A stretch of 53,846 bases of DNA from Clostridium sp. CAG:343 (GCA_000431335.1 FR888067.1:1-53846), one strand, 5' to 3'; numbered from the stretch's first letter, positions 9,058-18,508 are shown. The notes: generated by a model not told the origin, from the sequence alone. Numbers and translations are program-made.

Positions 9058-9237
9058 CTATTTATTTTCTATACTTCTATTAGCAATCTCTATTGCTTTT
9101 GATACAATATTACCACAATCCCTTGATGAAACATTAGCCCAACTACCACCATCTTGTTTTACTTGTTCATATACTCCTAATTCTTTTGCAATTTCTTCTC
9201 TTAAATTTTCAGAAATTAATTTACTATTTTTAGACAT
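9058..9237 (-). CDS. Alpha/beta-type small acid-soluble spore protein
   Basis: A 59-residue protein. The signature runs LREEIAKELGV (about 12-22), GGSWANVSSRDCGNIV (about 30-45), then KAIEIA. This matches clostridial alpha/beta SASPs, which coat spore DNA, protect it from UV and heat, and are degraded by the GPR protease at germination. The GPR site region (E-I-A, at about 15-17) is present. A strong AAGGAGG site lies upstream of the ATG and a terminator follows the stop. It is monocistronic, as usual for ssp genes. I could not define a convincing sigma-G promoter. It shows that the organism makes, or descends from organisms that made, endospores. Confidence 0.88.
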   Translation of the reverse strand: MSKNSKLISENLREEIAKELGVYEQVKQDGGSWANVSSRDCGNIVSKAIEIANRSIENK

Positions 9238-9428
9238 GACATCCTCCTTGTAAATTTTTTTAATTTAGCATCATATAATTAAATACCAATAAAACTTTAA
9301 TTTAAGTTTTACAATAATATTATTTCCAACTACTTTAATTTTATTTTGACATTTTTTTATAAAATATTATTTTTTTTGACAAGAGAATATGCTATAATAA
9401 ATAAGATGATTTACAAAGGGAGAATTTT

Positions 9429-11024
9429 ATGGACGTTAAAGAAAAAGAATTAGAAAAAAATGAAAATCTAGAAAATTTATCTTATCAAGATAATGTCGAG
9501 AATAAAAAAGAGAATAAAGAAGAAAATTTAAATTTAATTCCTTCTCAAGATTCAAATTTTATACCAGTTAAAGAAGAGAAGAAGACATTATCAATTTTTA
9601 ATTTATTAATTATAATTGTACTTAGCATTTTAATTATTTGCTTTTTAATATTTACTGCATATAATACATTAAATAGCAACATTATTTCTGGTGTACACAT
9701 AAAAGGATTAGATGTCTCAAATATGAGCATGTCTGATGCAAAATATCAATTAGATAATTATTTAAATAATTTATTACCTGAAGAAATAAAAGTAAAACAT
9801 GGAGATTTTGAAACAACTATTTCACTTTCACAAATTGGAGCTACTTTTGATACTAAGTCAGCCATAAACAGTGCCTACAATGTTGGAAGACAAGGAAATA
9901 TTTTTCAAAATAATATGTATGTATTATCAACAATGTTTGGAAATGTAAATATTGAACCTATATTAAAAATTGATAAAGAACAATTAACAAAAAATCTAGA
10001 AGATATTTCTACTCAATTGCCTGATAAAGTAACAGAAAGTAGTTATTATATTGAAAATTCTAATTTAATTATTACTTCTGGAAAAGAAGGTAATGTTATA
10101 GATACTGATGCTACTATTGAAGTTATAAAAAATGCTATTTCAAATCTTTCAAATATTGAAGAGCCAATTGAAATGGTCGTAAAATCAGAGAAACCTAATT
10201 CTATAGATATTGAAAAAATTCATAATGAAATTTATAAAGAACCAGTAGATGCTTATTATACTCAAGATCCATTTACTGTTTATCCTTCTGAAAATGGCGT
10301 TGATTTTAAAGTTTCAATAGAAGAAGCAAAAGCTATTTTAGGTGATCAAACTGCTGAAGAATACACTATACCTTTAAACATATTATACCCAAAAGTAACA
10401 ACTAATATGATAGGAACAGAAGCTTTTCCTGATTTGTTATCTACATATTCTACTAACTATGCTGCAAGCAATAAAAACAGGACAACAAATTTAATATTAG
10501 CTGCAAATAAAATAAATGGAACTGTTTTAATGCCTGGTGAAACTTTTTCTTACAATAAAGTTGTTGGTGCTAGAACCATTGCAGCTGGATATAAAGAAGC
10601 TCCAATTTATGTTAGTGGAGAAGTAGTAGATGGTGTTGGTGGTGGTATTTGTCAAATCACAACAACTCTATATAATGCTGTGGTTTATGCTAATTTAGAA
10701 ATTGTACAAAGAACTAATCATCAATTTGTTCCTTCTTACGCACCAGCTAGCAGAGATGCTACTGTTGTTTATGGTTCTATTGATTTTCAATTTAAAAACA
10801 ATAGAAATTATCCAATAAAAATTGTATGTTCTGTATCAGGAGGAGTCGCAAACTTCCAAATTTTTGGATTAAAACAAGAAAATGATTATGATGTTGAAAT
10901 TTCTGCTTATGTAACTGGTAGAACACAAACAGCTATATATTCTGAAGCTTATAAAATTCTTAAGCAAGACGGTAAAGTTGTTAGCTCAGAATTATTATCT
11001 AAAGATACTTATAAAAGACATTAA
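9429..11024 (+). CDS. VanW-family membrane-anchored protein (YoaR-like)
   Basis: A 531-residue protein: an acidic cytoplasmic N-terminus (1-52), one membrane helix (about 56-80), a peptidoglycan-binding-4-type region (about 90-330), then a VanW domain (about 340-480) with PGETFSYN, GVGGGICQITTTLYNA and NHQFVPSY motifs. The extracytoplasmic part probably acts at the cell wall; the biochemical role of VanW domains is not firmly known. An extended -10 (TGCTATAAT, 9391-9398) precedes it, and an AAAGGGAG site lies upstream of the ATG. It is monocistronic and followed by a strong hairpin terminator shared with convergent ypeB. Confidence 0.88.
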   Translation: MDVKEKELEKNENLENLSYQDNVENKKENKEENLNLIPSQDSNFIPVKEEKKTLSIFNLLIIIVLSILIICFLIFTAYNTLNSNIISGVHIKGLDVSNMSMSDAKYQLDNYLNNLLPEEIKVKHGDFETTISLSQIGATFDTKSAINSAYNVGRQGNIFQNNMYVLSTMFGNVNIEPILKIDKEQLTKNLEDISTQLPDKVTESSYYIENSNLIITSGKEGNVIDTDATIEVIKNAISNLSNIEEPIEMVVKSEKPNSIDIEKIHNEIYKEPVDAYYTQDPFTVYPSENGVDFKVSIEEAKAILGDQTAEEYTIPLNILYPKVTTNMIGTEAFPDLLSTYSTNYAASNKNRTTNLILAANKINGTVLMPGETFSYNKVVGARTIAAGYKEAPIYVSGEVVDGVGGGICQITTTLYNAVVYANLEIVQRTNHQFVPSYAPASRDATVVYGSIDFQFKNNRNYPIKIVCSVSGGVANFQIFGLKQENDYDVEISAYVTGRTQTAIYSEAYKILKQDGKVVSSELLSKDTYKRH

Positions 11025-11031
11025 AAAACTT

Positions 11032-11064
11032 GCCCACCATATAATATATATGGTGGGCTTTTAT
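11032..11064. terminator. Bidirectional terminator between the vanW-family gene and ypeB
   Basis: A GC-rich 9-bp stem extended by AT pairs (GCCCACCATATA at 11032-11043 with 11047-11058), followed by TTTTATATTTT on the plus strand and by A/T tracts for the minus strand. Confidence 0.75.
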
Positions 11065-11067
11065 ATT

Positions 11068-12441
11068 TTACATTGTCAAAGTTCCATTTGGTGTATTTGT
11101 AATTATTAAAATATCCTCTTCTCTTCCATTTTCAGCATTTATATAAACTAAAAATTCTCTATCATCAACTTTTCCCTTGAATTCATAACAAAGTATTTCT
11201 GTTTTCCATTCTGTTGGAATAATAGCCATTCCTTCACTCTCTATTTGTAAATCTTTATTCAGGTTTTTCTTTGCTTCTTCTTTTGTTATTTTAATATTAC
11301 TAATATTTCTCTCTGTATGATTATTTAAATATCCTGTTGTTTCAATTCCTAGAACTTCTCCATTGTCTAAAGCCACTTTAACTTTTATTAAATCAGGATA
11401 CACAACAGTATTATTTTGTGAATATGCATAATTAATTGTAACTATTCCCTCTTGTTTTAAATAATAAGTTTCCTTCATATTATTAAAGCCTTTACTCTCT
11501 AAAAACTCTTTTCCTTTTTTATCCGCTTCTTCTTGTGATATAATTTCTGAATTAACATCACGGTTTGAATTCATAAATACTATATGTCCACCTTTTTTAG
11601 AAATAGATATATTAATTGTTTCTTCATTATTATTCTTTACAGAAAAATCATAAACCGGAATAGTTGCATTTTCTGAATATCCCATATTTGTAATTTCTTT
11701 TATATTGTTCTTTCCTATAAATTCTTCTGCTTTTTGTTTAGCTTGTTCTTCTTCAATGTCTTCTCCTGTTAAGCCTTTCTTTTCTTCACTTGTTAAATGT
11801 TCTGAAAAAGCACCATCATATATCAAGCCTGAATATTCATGAAAATTTTCCTCTAAATTACTAAAACTTTCTTTAGATATATTGTCGACTTGTTGTGCAA
11901 AAGCAATATTTCCCTTTTTGGTTAATTCTCCCCATTCTAACCTACCATTATTTAAATCTTCAGCAAGTTGATTTAAGGTATTTTCTAATTCTACACTATA
12001 TCCATGTAGATCTTTTAAATTTCCTAAATCCTCAGTTGATAATCCTTCTTTATAAATATTTTTTCTTGATAAAGTATAACTATAATCACTCACTTGATTT
12101 AAAAACTTTTCAGTATTCTCTAATTCTTGACTTTCTATAGGCAACATGCTCAAATAGCTTTGTGCTAAATTAGCTTCTCTCCATAAATTCGTTAATGTTT
12201 CTGCCCCATGCTCTGGTGTAGAAGATATCATAGACTTTGCTAAATATGTTTCTACATTTTGAACATAATTTACAACTTCATAAAAAGCTGCATTATAACT
12301 ATTTTCAGACGCTTGTCTATATTCTGTTTGTTTCTTATATAGTATAACTCCTAAAACTGCTACTATTATTAATAGCACACATATTACACTTAGCATATGT
12401 CCTTTTTTTAACCTATTTTTCCAATCAATTAACTTGTTCAT
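11068..12441 (-). CDS. ypeB: Germination protein YpeB
   Basis: A 457-residue protein with an N-terminal membrane anchor (about 17-36). A helical region follows, containing the family segments ASENSYNAAFYEVVNYVQ and LWREANLAQSYLSMLP, and then tandem PepSY-type domains (about 225-450). In Bacillus, YpeB is needed to place and stabilise the cortex-lytic enzyme SleB in dormant spores. Here ypeB lies immediately downstream of sleB on the same strand (37-base gap), the conserved gene pair. It ends at a terminator shared with the convergent vanW-family gene. Confidence 0.92.
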   Translation of the reverse strand: MNKLIDWKNRLKKGHMLSVICVLLIIVAVLGVILYKKQTEYRQASENSYNAAFYEVVNYVQNVETYLAKSMISSTPEHGAETLTNLWREANLAQSYLSMLPIESQELENTEKFLNQVSDYSYTLSRKNIYKEGLSTEDLGNLKDLHGYSVELENTLNQLAEDLNNGRLEWGELTKKGNIAFAQQVDNISKESFSNLEENFHEYSGLIYDGAFSEHLTSEEKKGLTGEDIEEEQAKQKAEEFIGKNNIKEITNMGYSENATIPVYDFSVKNNNEETINISISKKGGHIVFMNSNRDVNSEIISQEEADKKGKEFLESKGFNNMKETYYLKQEGIVTINYAYSQNNTVVYPDLIKVKVALDNGEVLGIETTGYLNNHTERNISNIKITKEEAKKNLNKDLQIESEGMAIIPTEWKTEILCYEFKGKVDDREFLVYINAENGREEDILIITNTPNGTLTM

Positions 12442-12478
12442 AAAATCTCCTTTTCAAAAAATCAATTTTAAATTTTAT

Positions 12479-12967
12479 CTATTTACAAAATCTATGTTTT
12501 CCTATTGTTTTTACTAATGGCCTTGACCATATCCACTTATTAGTTGCAGTTGCTGGATTAAAATAATATATACATCCTCCTGTAGGATCCCATCCATTTT
12601 TAGCATCTTGTGCCGCTTTGTATACAGCAGACCCTTCTGCTATAGGTTGATTAATTTGCCCATCTGATACTGCAGTAAATGCACCTGATTGATAAATAAC
12701 TCCTGCTATTGTATTAGGAAATTGTGAGCTTTTTACTCTATTTAATATTACAGCACCAACAGCTACTTGTCCTTCATATGGTTCTCCTCTTGCTTCACCA
12801 TTAATTGCTCTTGCCATTAATTGAATATCTGAAGTATTTGAACTTGCAGCATAACTTATATTATAATCATTATTATTATCATTTAATAACATAATTCCAA
12901 ATACAGTAACAATTAAAACTAAAAATAAAAATATTACTTTTAATATATTTTTCAAATAATCACCCAT
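12479..12967 (-). CDS. sleB: Spore cortex-lytic enzyme SleB-like (cell wall hydrolase)
   Basis: A 162-residue protein. It has an N-terminal membrane or signal segment (about 7-28), then a hydrolase-2 (SleB) domain from about residue 48 with LMARAINGEARGEPYEGQVA and GCIYYFNP motifs. SleB is a lytic transglycosylase that degrades spore cortex peptidoglycan at germination. It is shorter than Bacillus SleB (about 300 aa) because it lacks the N-terminal peptidoglycan-binding domain, as in many clostridial copies. Its partner ypeB follows on the same transcript. The symbol rests on domain plus partner. Confidence 0.88.
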   Translation of the reverse strand: MGDYLKNILKVIFLFLVLIVTVFGIMLLNDNNNDYNISYAASSNTSDIQLMARAINGEARGEPYEGQVAVGAVILNRVKSSQFPNTIAGVIYQSGAFTAVSDGQINQPIAEGSAVYKAAQDAKNGWDPTGGCIYYFNPATATNKWIWSRPLVKTIGKHRFCK

Positions 12968-13021
12968 TTCTTTTTCATATTTAATTTTATTTTGTATAAA
13001 ATTTTAAAAAATATTCCATTT

Positions 13022-13050
13022 TTGAATTTTTTTTATTTTTATGATATAAT
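13022..13050 (+). promoter_or_regulatory. Sigma-A-type promoter of the glycosyltransferase gene
   Basis: TTGAAT (13022-13027), a 17-base spacer, and TATAAT (13045-13050), about 70 bases before the ATG at 13122. Confidence 0.6.
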
Positions 13051-13121
13051 CCGAACTAGATATATTCCAAAAATATATAATAGAATATATCTTTTTATTT
13101 TTAATATTTTAGGAGAAAAAT

Positions 13122-14255
13122 ATGAAAATTATTATTTTTTATGCCTCTTATGGTGGAGGGCACTTAAATGCTGCAAAATCAATTAATGAATGTATTAATG
13201 AAAATTATCCAGAAGCAACTGTTGAGTTAATAGATTGCATGAAATATGTTAATAAAACAGTTGAAAAATTAACAACTGCAGCTTACAGAGAAATGGCAAA
13301 AAAAGCTCCTTGGGCTTGGGGAAGAATTTATTCTGATTCTCAAAAAGGACCTTTAGCTCATCTTTCTTCTAGATCTAATAAAATAATGGCTATTAAACTT
13401 TTAAAACTTTTACGTGAAAAAAATGCAGATTTAATAATTTCAACACACCCTTTTAGTAGTCAAATGTGTAGCTATTTAAAAAGAAAAGGAAAAATAAATT
13501 CAAAAATTGCTACTATAATGACAGATTTTGCTCCACATGACCAATGGCTTGTTGGAAGCTATTTTACTGATTATTTCTTTGTAGCAAATAATAAAATGAA
13601 AAACTATTTAATAAATGCAAGTATTCCAGAAAATAAAATATATGTAAGTGGAATTCCTATATCAAATAGATTTTTAAAACATTACAATAAAGATGAAATA
13701 TTAAAAGAATTTAATTTATCAAAAAATAAAAAAACTATTTTATTTTTTGGTGGTGGCGAATTTGGATTAGGTAAATCTAAAACCTTAAAAATATTTGAAG
13801 ATTTTATTACTGCAAAAAAAGATATACAAATTATAGCTATTTCAGGAAAAAATCAAAAAATGAAAGATGGCTTTGAAGAGATAATAAACAAACACAATGC
13901 AAATAATTATACTTGTCTTTTAGGATTCACTAATAAAGTCCCTGAATTAATGAGTATATCTGATCTAGTCGTTACAAAACCTGGCGGATTAACAACTTCA
14001 GAAAGCCTTGCTTCACATTTACCTATGGTTGTAATTAATCCTATCCCTGGTCAAGAAGAAGAAAATGCAGAATTCTTAGAGGAAAAAGGAATTGCTGTGT
14101 GGATTAGAAAAAAAGATGACAGTAGTAAAATAATTAATTATTTATTATCTAATCAAGAAGAACTTGAAAATATGAGAAAAAATACTGAAATTTTAGCTAA
14201 ACCAAATTCAACAAAAAATATTTGTGATATTTTATTAAAAAATCCAACTTTATAA
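13122..14255 (+). CDS. UgtP/MGDG synthase-type glycosyltransferase
   Basis: A 377-residue family GT28 enzyme. The N-terminal motif YASYGGGHLNAAKS (about 6-19) is characteristic of processive diacylglycerol glucosyltransferases and plant MGDG synthases. Further family marks are THPFSS, MTDFAPHDQWL, and the C-terminal nucleotide-sugar site VTKPGGLTTSES followed by PIPGQEEENAEFL. It probably adds sugars to diacylglycerol at the inner membrane face, giving glycolipids that can anchor lipoteichoic acid. The start ATG has AGGAG upstream. The stop codon lies within the terminator hairpin. Confidence 0.88.
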   Translation: MKIIIFYASYGGGHLNAAKSINECINENYPEATVELIDCMKYVNKTVEKLTTAAYREMAKKAPWAWGRIYSDSQKGPLAHLSSRSNKIMAIKLLKLLREKNADLIISTHPFSSQMCSYLKRKGKINSKIATIMTDFAPHDQWLVGSYFTDYFFVANNKMKNYLINASIPENKIYVSGIPISNRFLKHYNKDEILKEFNLSKNKKTILFFGGGEFGLGKSKTLKIFEDFITAKKDIQIIAISGKNQKMKDGFEEIINKHNANNYTCLLGFTNKVPELMSISDLVVTKPGGLTTSESLASHLPMVVINPIPGQEEENAEFLEEKGIAVWIRKKDDSSKIINYLLSNQEELENMRKNTEILAKPNSTKNICDILLKNPTL

Positions 14256-14270
14256 AAGTTGGATTTTTTA
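14241..14270. terminator. Convergent terminator between the glycosyltransferase and recR
   Basis: AATCCAACTT (14241-14250) pairs with AAGTTGGATT (14256-14265), followed by a T run on the plus strand and flanked by A tracts that serve the minus strand. It overlaps the last codons of the plus-strand gene. Confidence 0.8.
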
Positions 14271-14274
14271 CTTT

Positions 14275-14874
14275 CTATATTTCTCTTCTACCTTCTAATG
14301 CTTTAGTTAAAGTAATTTCATCTGTATACTCTAAATCTCCTCCCACAGGAATTCCGTGTGCTATTCTTGTCACTTTTACCCCCAATGGTTTTATTAATTT
14401 TGACAAATACATAGCTGTTGCTTCACCCTCTACCCTAGGATTTGTAGCTAAAATAACTTCTTTTACTTGTCCATCCATTAATCTAGATAATAATTCTTTT
14501 ATTTTTATATCATCTGGACCAATTCCATTCATTGGTGAAATAGAACCATGCAGAACATGATAAACACCTTTAAATTCATGTGTTTTCTCCATTGCAATAA
14601 TATCTCTTACATCCTCTACAACACAAATAATACTTTGATCCCTTTTTGGATTGCCACAAATATTACAAGGATCTGTATCTGATATATTATAACATTTACT
14701 ACAATATTTTAAGTTCTTTTTAGCATTTACAATAGAAGAAACAAATTCATTTGTTTCTTCTTCTGAGCAATTCAACATATAAAAAGCTAATCTTGCTGCT
14801 GTTTTATGTCCTATACTTGGTAATCTTTCAAAACTTTCTATTAATTTCTCAATTGATGGTGAATATAATGACAC
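14275..14874 (-). CDS. recR: Recombination mediator RecR
   Basis: A 199-residue protein, the normal RecR length. An N-terminal helix-hairpin-helix region (LIESFERLPSIGHKTAARLA) is followed by a four-cysteine zinc finger (about 57-72, YCSKCYN...CNIC). A Toprim domain starts near CVVEDVRD and includes GPDDIKIKELLSR and TNPRVEGEATAMYL. It helps load RecA through RecFOR at gapped DNA. The start is GTG with GGAGG upstream. It is the last gene of the conserved dnaX-ybaB-recR cluster. Confidence 0.95.
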   Translation of the reverse strand: MSLYSPSIEKLIESFERLPSIGHKTAARLAFYMLNCSEEETNEFVSSIVNAKKNLKYCSKCYNISDTDPCNICGNPKRDQSIICVVEDVRDIIAMEKTHEFKGVYHVLHGSISPMNGIGPDDIKIKELLSRLMDGQVKEVILATNPRVEGEATAMYLSKLIKPLGVKVTRIAHGIPVGGDLEYTDEITLTKALEGRREI

Positions 14875-14900
14875 TTTATAGTTCCTCCGTTCAAAAAATC

Positions 14901-14932
14901 AAAGTGACAAAAATATTATTTTTTATCACTTT
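14901..14932 (-). terminator. Weak hairpin between ybaB and recR
   Basis: AAAGTGA (14901-14907) pairs with TCACTTT (14926-14932) in the ybaB-recR spacer. On the minus strand it is followed by GATTTTTTG. It could partly attenuate transcription into recR. Confidence 0.4.
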
Positions 14933-14939
14933 TTATTTA

Positions 14940-15284
14940 TTACATTAATCCTGGTATATTAAATTTCCCTAGTTCTGCAGCTTGTGCTGAGTCAACCTTT
15001 CTTAATGCTTCATTTACACATGTTAAAATTAAATCTTCTATCATTTCAACATCATCTGGATCAACTACTTCTGGTTTAATTTTAATTTCTTTTAATAATT
15101 TTTCTCCAGAAACTTTAACAGTAACTGCTCCTCCACCTGCAGATGCATCAAATTCTTTTGTAGCTAATTCTGCTTGAGATTTTTCCATATCTGCTTGCAT
15201 TTTTTTAGCCTCTTTCATTAAATTATTAATATTCATTCCTCCGAATCCTCCCATTCCTCCTGGGAATCCACCTCTTTTTGACAT
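14940..15284 (-). CDS. YbaB/EbfC nucleoid-associated protein
   Basis: A 114-residue DNA-binding protein. A Gly/Phe/Met-rich N-terminus (PGGMGGFGGMN) is followed by the conserved helical core NLMKEAKKMQADMEKSQAEL, and then the domain with GGGAVTVKVSGEKLLKEIKI and PDDVEMIEDLI. EbfC dimers bind DNA as tweezers; the clear functional evidence comes from other bacteria. It sits between dnaX and recR as in most Firmicutes, with AAGGAGG upstream of the ATG. Confidence 0.93.
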   Translation of the reverse strand: MSKRGGFPGGMGGFGGMNINNLMKEAKKMQADMEKSQAELATKEFDASAGGGAVTVKVSGEKLLKEIKIKPEVVDPDDVEMIEDLILTCVNEALRKVDSAQAAELGKFNIPGLM

Positions 15285-15338
15285 TTTATTTCCTCCTTAT
15301 ACTTAACTTTCCTATTTTTATAGGTATTTATAATTATT

Positions 15339-16955
15339 TTATTCAATTACATTAAATGGTATATCTGATTGATTTGCTAAATTTTGCAAATTTTCTTCTT
15401 GAGTCATTTGATGTACTTGATTGTTTTGTGTAATATATTTTATTTGCATTTCTTTGCCACACGCAATAGAAACTAAGTTTGATATTTCTCTAATATTTTC
15501 TGGTTTTTCTAAAACAGTTTTTCCAAAAGATGTCATACCATTAGGAAATTCAATTCCAACTGTCATATCATTAATCTCTTTTGCTTTTGTATTCATTAAA
15601 TTAGTATATAATACTATTTTTCCACTTTGTTTTAAATCATTAACAATCTGTGGCCAATATTCTTCTGATTTATTTGAAAATTTCTTTTCTTTATTACTTT
15701 TGGGTATATTTGTATTCTTAAATTCTGTGCTATTTTTTGAAGATACCCCAAATGTCATTCTTGGTTCATTTGATTGTACCTGTTGAACTGGCATAGTCAT
15801 ATTGCTTGTTACTTTTGATGTTCTTAAATATTTTTCTATTTTATCAAGTCTTTCTTCCAAATTTGAACTTGTTTCTGCTTGTTTGCTACACAATTTAATA
15901 ATACCAGCTTGGAACATAATTGTTTTTTGAGTTGACCATTTTATATCATTTTCTAAATTTGATAATTGGTAAATTATATCAACTAATTTTTCTTTTGAAA
16001 CCTTTTCTGATATAATTTTTATTTTGTTCAATTCTTCTTCACTATATAATTCTAATTTATTCGAAGCTTTATACACCAATATATCTTTTACATATTTTAT
16101 TAATTCCCATAATAAATTATTTATATCTTTTCCATCTTCTAAAACTTCATCAATATTTGCCAATGCTTTATCTACATCATATTCAAGAATACTTTCTGTT
16201 AATTGATGTATATATGTTATTTTAGGAATTCCTACTAAATCTTTAATTTTATCTTCATCAATTTTGTTTTCGCCATCTTGGATACATCTTTCTAATATAG
16301 ATAGAGCATCCCTCATTGCTCCTTCTGAAAGAACTGCTATAATATTTAACGCTTCTTTAGTTATTTCTATATTACTTTTTTCACAAACAATATTTAATCT
16401 TTTTATAATATTTTCATTTGAGATTTTTTTAAAATCAAATCTTTGACACCTTGATAAAATAGTTGCCGGTAATTTTTGTGGTTCTGTTGTTGCTAATATA
16501 AATTTAACATGTTCAGGTGGTTCTTCTAATGTCTTTAAAAGTGCATTAAAAGCTCCTGTTGACAACATATGAACCTCATCAATAATATATACTCTATATT
16601 TAGCTTTCGTTGGTAAAAAGTTAACTTCTTCACGAATACTTCTAATATCTTCTACACTATTATTAGATGCTGCATCCATTTCGACTATATCTGTAAGAGA
16701 TCCGTTTATAGCCCCTTTGCAAATTTCACATTCATTACATGGTTCTCCGTCTTTTGGATTCAAGCAATTAATTGCTCTTGCTAAAATCTTTGCAGCTGAT
16801 GTTTTTCCAGTTCCTCTTCCTCCATTAAACAAATATGCATGCCCTACTCTGCCAGCTATAATTTGATTTCTTAAAGTCCTTGTTATATGTTCTTGACCAA
16901 CAATTTCTGAAAAAGTAATTGGTCTAAATTTTCTATAAAGAGCTGTGTACCCCAT
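15339..16955 (-). CDS. dnaX: DNA polymerase III subunit gamma/tau
   Basis: A protein of about 538 residues forming the clamp-loader ATPase of DNA polymerase III. It opens with YTALYRKFRP. Walker A is GGRGTGKTS, four zinc cysteines follow (CLNPKDGEPCNECEIC), then Walker B with IIDEVHML, and an AAA+ lid with sensor features (LSRCQRFDF). The tau-like C-terminal part is short. I place the start at ATG 16955, which has AAAGGA about ten bases upstream; an in-frame GTG at 16964 lies too close to that site. No internal frameshift signal for a short gamma form was recognised. It heads the dnaX-ybaB-recR operon, downstream of the SRP RNA. Confidence 0.95.
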   Translation of the reverse strand: MGYTALYRKFRPITFSEIVGQEHITRTLRNQIIAGRVGHAYLFNGGRGTGKTSAAKILARAINCLNPKDGEPCNECEICKGAINGSLTDIVEMDAASNNSVEDIRSIREEVNFLPTKAKYRVYIIDEVHMLSTGAFNALLKTLEEPPEHVKFILATTEPQKLPATILSRCQRFDFKKISNENIIKRLNIVCEKSNIEITKEALNIIAVLSEGAMRDALSILERCIQDGENKIDEDKIKDLVGIPKITYIHQLTESILEYDVDKALANIDEVLEDGKDINNLLWELIKYVKDILVYKASNKLELYSEEELNKIKIISEKVSKEKLVDIIYQLSNLENDIKWSTQKTIMFQAGIIKLCSKQAETSSNLEERLDKIEKYLRTSKVTSNMTMPVQQVQSNEPRMTFGVSSKNSTEFKNTNIPKSNKEKKFSNKSEEYWPQIVNDLKQSGKIVLYTNLMNTKAKEINDMTVGIEFPNGMTSFGKTVLEKPENIREISNLVSIACGKEMQIKYITQNNQVHQMTQEENLQNLANQSDIPFNVIE

Positions 16956-17002
16956 ATATTTCACATCCTTTATATTATAAAAAATGGTAAATACTTAAAT
17001 CT

Positions 17003-17118
17003 CTCTATGGAAAGCATCCCACATAAAGATAAACTACTTATTGCTGCTTCCTCCCGGACCTGACAAGATTCATAGGTCTTTATTGGTATACTCTCCATAC
17101 AAAGATTAAGTACATACC
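17003..17118 (-). ncRNA. ffs: Bacterial signal recognition particle RNA (small, scRNA type)
   Basis: On the minus strand the universally conserved SRP helix 8 is evident: GTCAGGTCCGGGAGGAAGC around 17044-17063, with the GGAA tetraloop and the asymmetric A/C bulge side. The flanks pair (ATGGAGAG near 17090-17098 with CTCTCTAT-type sequence near 17001-17010), closing a long rod. It scaffolds Ffh for co-translational targeting to the membrane. The gene lies between tadA and dnaX, its usual place in Firmicutes. The ends are approximate. Confidence 0.9.
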
Positions 17119-17124
17119 ATTTGT

Positions 17125-17153
17125 ATTATATAATGAATTCTACATTTTATCAA
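17125..17153 (-). promoter_or_regulatory. Promoter of the SRP RNA
   Basis: On the minus strand TTGATA (17148-17153), a 17-base spacer and TATAAT (17125-17130). The predicted start is near 17118, at the expected 5' end of the RNA. Confidence 0.6.
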
Positions 17154-17162
17154 GTAAAATTT

Positions 17163-17918
17163 TTAATTTTTAGTTCTTTTAAAGATAATATTGCTTAAAT
17201 CGGTTATTTCTTTAGCTGCTGTTCCATTTTCTATAACACCTTCAACTGGCATATCAAATGATAAATTTGATTTATATTCTTTTCCTGATTCTGTTTTAAT
17301 TGTTAAATCAAATGTTATTGTCGCTTTTAATTCATCTTCTGATACCCCAGACTTTTTTAGTAAATCCATATGATTAATTTCTTCATCATTTGAAGTATAT
17401 TCAGCGATTTTATCATTTGCATATCTAAAAATTATAAGTCCACCTTGATTAGAAATTTTCAAACTTTTTTGGTCTGTTTCCATTGCACCTGTATATTCTA
17501 TACTCTGAATTAAATTTTCTTCGGTATTACTAAAAATTCCTCCTTGTTCAGCAATATTCGGCCTATAAAAATTTATTACTCCTTTTTCTTGATTTTTTTG
17601 AACATTTATATTATCAATAACTATGCTTTTTATTGCTTCTTGTTTATTATATTTATTATTTCTTTCTATATAAATATAAAAGTCATTATTTTGATTAATA
17701 TCAAAAGACCATTTGTTTTCTCCAGGGGCTTTATCTACTCCTTCTGAAGAACTAACAATCCTAACTTTTCCTAGTTTAAAAGGCATATTCGTTTCGCCTT
17801 CTACATTATATTTTAAAATAATAAGACCTAATCCAAATAAAATAACAGCCACTATTACAATTACCATACAAATATGAAAGGATTTTTTATTGATTAAATA
17901 TTTTATTTTTTCCTTCAT
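17163..17918 (-). CDS. Membrane-anchored hypothetical protein
   Basis: A 251-residue protein I do not recognise. It has a short basic N-terminus, one membrane helix (about 15-36, MVIVIVAVILFGLGLIIL), and then an extracellular, beta-rich domain with charged loops and no cysteines. A strong AGGAGG site precedes the ATG. It is downstream of tadA on the same strand with a 26-base gap, and upstream of the SRP RNA promoter, so it may be co-transcribed with tadA. Nothing in the sequence points to a reaction. A structural or sensory role outside the membrane is a guess. Confidence 0.7.
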   Translation of the reverse strand: MKEKIKYLINKKSFHICMVIVIVAVILFGLGLIILKYNVEGETNMPFKLGKVRIVSSSEGVDKAPGENKWSFDINQNNDFYIYIERNNKYNKQEAIKSIVIDNINVQKNQEKGVINFYRPNIAEQGGIFSNTEENLIQSIEYTGAMETDQKSLKISNQGGLIIFRYANDKIAEYTSNDEEINHMDLLKKSGVSEDELKATITFDLTIKTESGKEYKSNLSFDMPVEGVIENGTAAKEITDLSNIIFKRTKN

Positions 17919-17944
17919 TTTATCCTCCTAAAGAATTTATAATT

Positions 17945-18412
17945 CTACTTTTTCAACTTTCTTAACATTTTAAAAAAATCTTTCAAAATTGTTTCACATT
18001 GTTCTACCATAATTCCTTTTTCTACTTCAACTTTATGATTAAAAGTATAATCGTCAAATAAATTTAAGACAGAACCTGCCGCTCCTGTCTTATTGTCTAA
18101 TGCCCCTATATAAATCTTTTTTATTCTAGAATTAATTAACGCTCCTGCACACATAGAACATGGCTCTAATGTTATATACATTTCGCAATCTGTTAATCTC
18201 CAACTTTTTAGCTTTTTACTTGCTTTTTGAATTGCTAATATTTCTGCATGTTTAGTTGTATCATATTTTGTCTCTTTTAAATTATGTGCTCTTGCAATTA
18301 TTTTTCCATCTTTTACTATAACAGCTCCTACTGGAACTTCTAATTTTTCATATGCTTTTTTTGCTTCTTTTAAAGCTTCTTTCATAAAATGTTCTTGCTC
18401 GTTTTTTATCAT
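17945..18412 (-). CDS. tadA: tRNA adenosine(34) deaminase
   Basis: A 155-residue cytidine-deaminase-fold enzyme that converts A34 to inosine in tRNA-Arg(ACG), so that one tRNA reads CGU, CGC and CGA. Zinc and catalytic residues are visible: HAE (about 55-57) and PCSMC (about 84-88). GAAGSVLNL is a TadA-type ending. ATG with AGAGGA upstream. It is the neighbour of the SRP RNA and dnaX as in Bacillus. This is notable here because I34 does not read CGG, so CGG decoding needs a separate tRNA-Arg(CCG), which may be absent. Confidence 0.94.
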   Translation of the reverse strand: MIKNEQEHFMKEALKEAKKAYEKLEVPVGAVIVKDGKIIARAHNLKETKYDTTKHAEILAIQKASKKLKSWRLTDCEMYITLEPCSMCAGALINSRIKKIYIGALDNKTGAAGSVLNLFDDYTFNHKVEVEKGIMVEQCETILKDFFKMLRKLKK

Positions 18413-18432
18413 ATTATATCCTCTTTTTAAAG

Positions 18433-18508
<76 letters not shown>

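Noticed and set aside
9377..9398. TTGACA plus TATAAT upstream of the vanW-family gene as a standard promoter
   Set aside because: The spacing is only 10 bases. The TGC before TATAAT suggests an extended -10 instead, so the TTGACA is probably coincidental.
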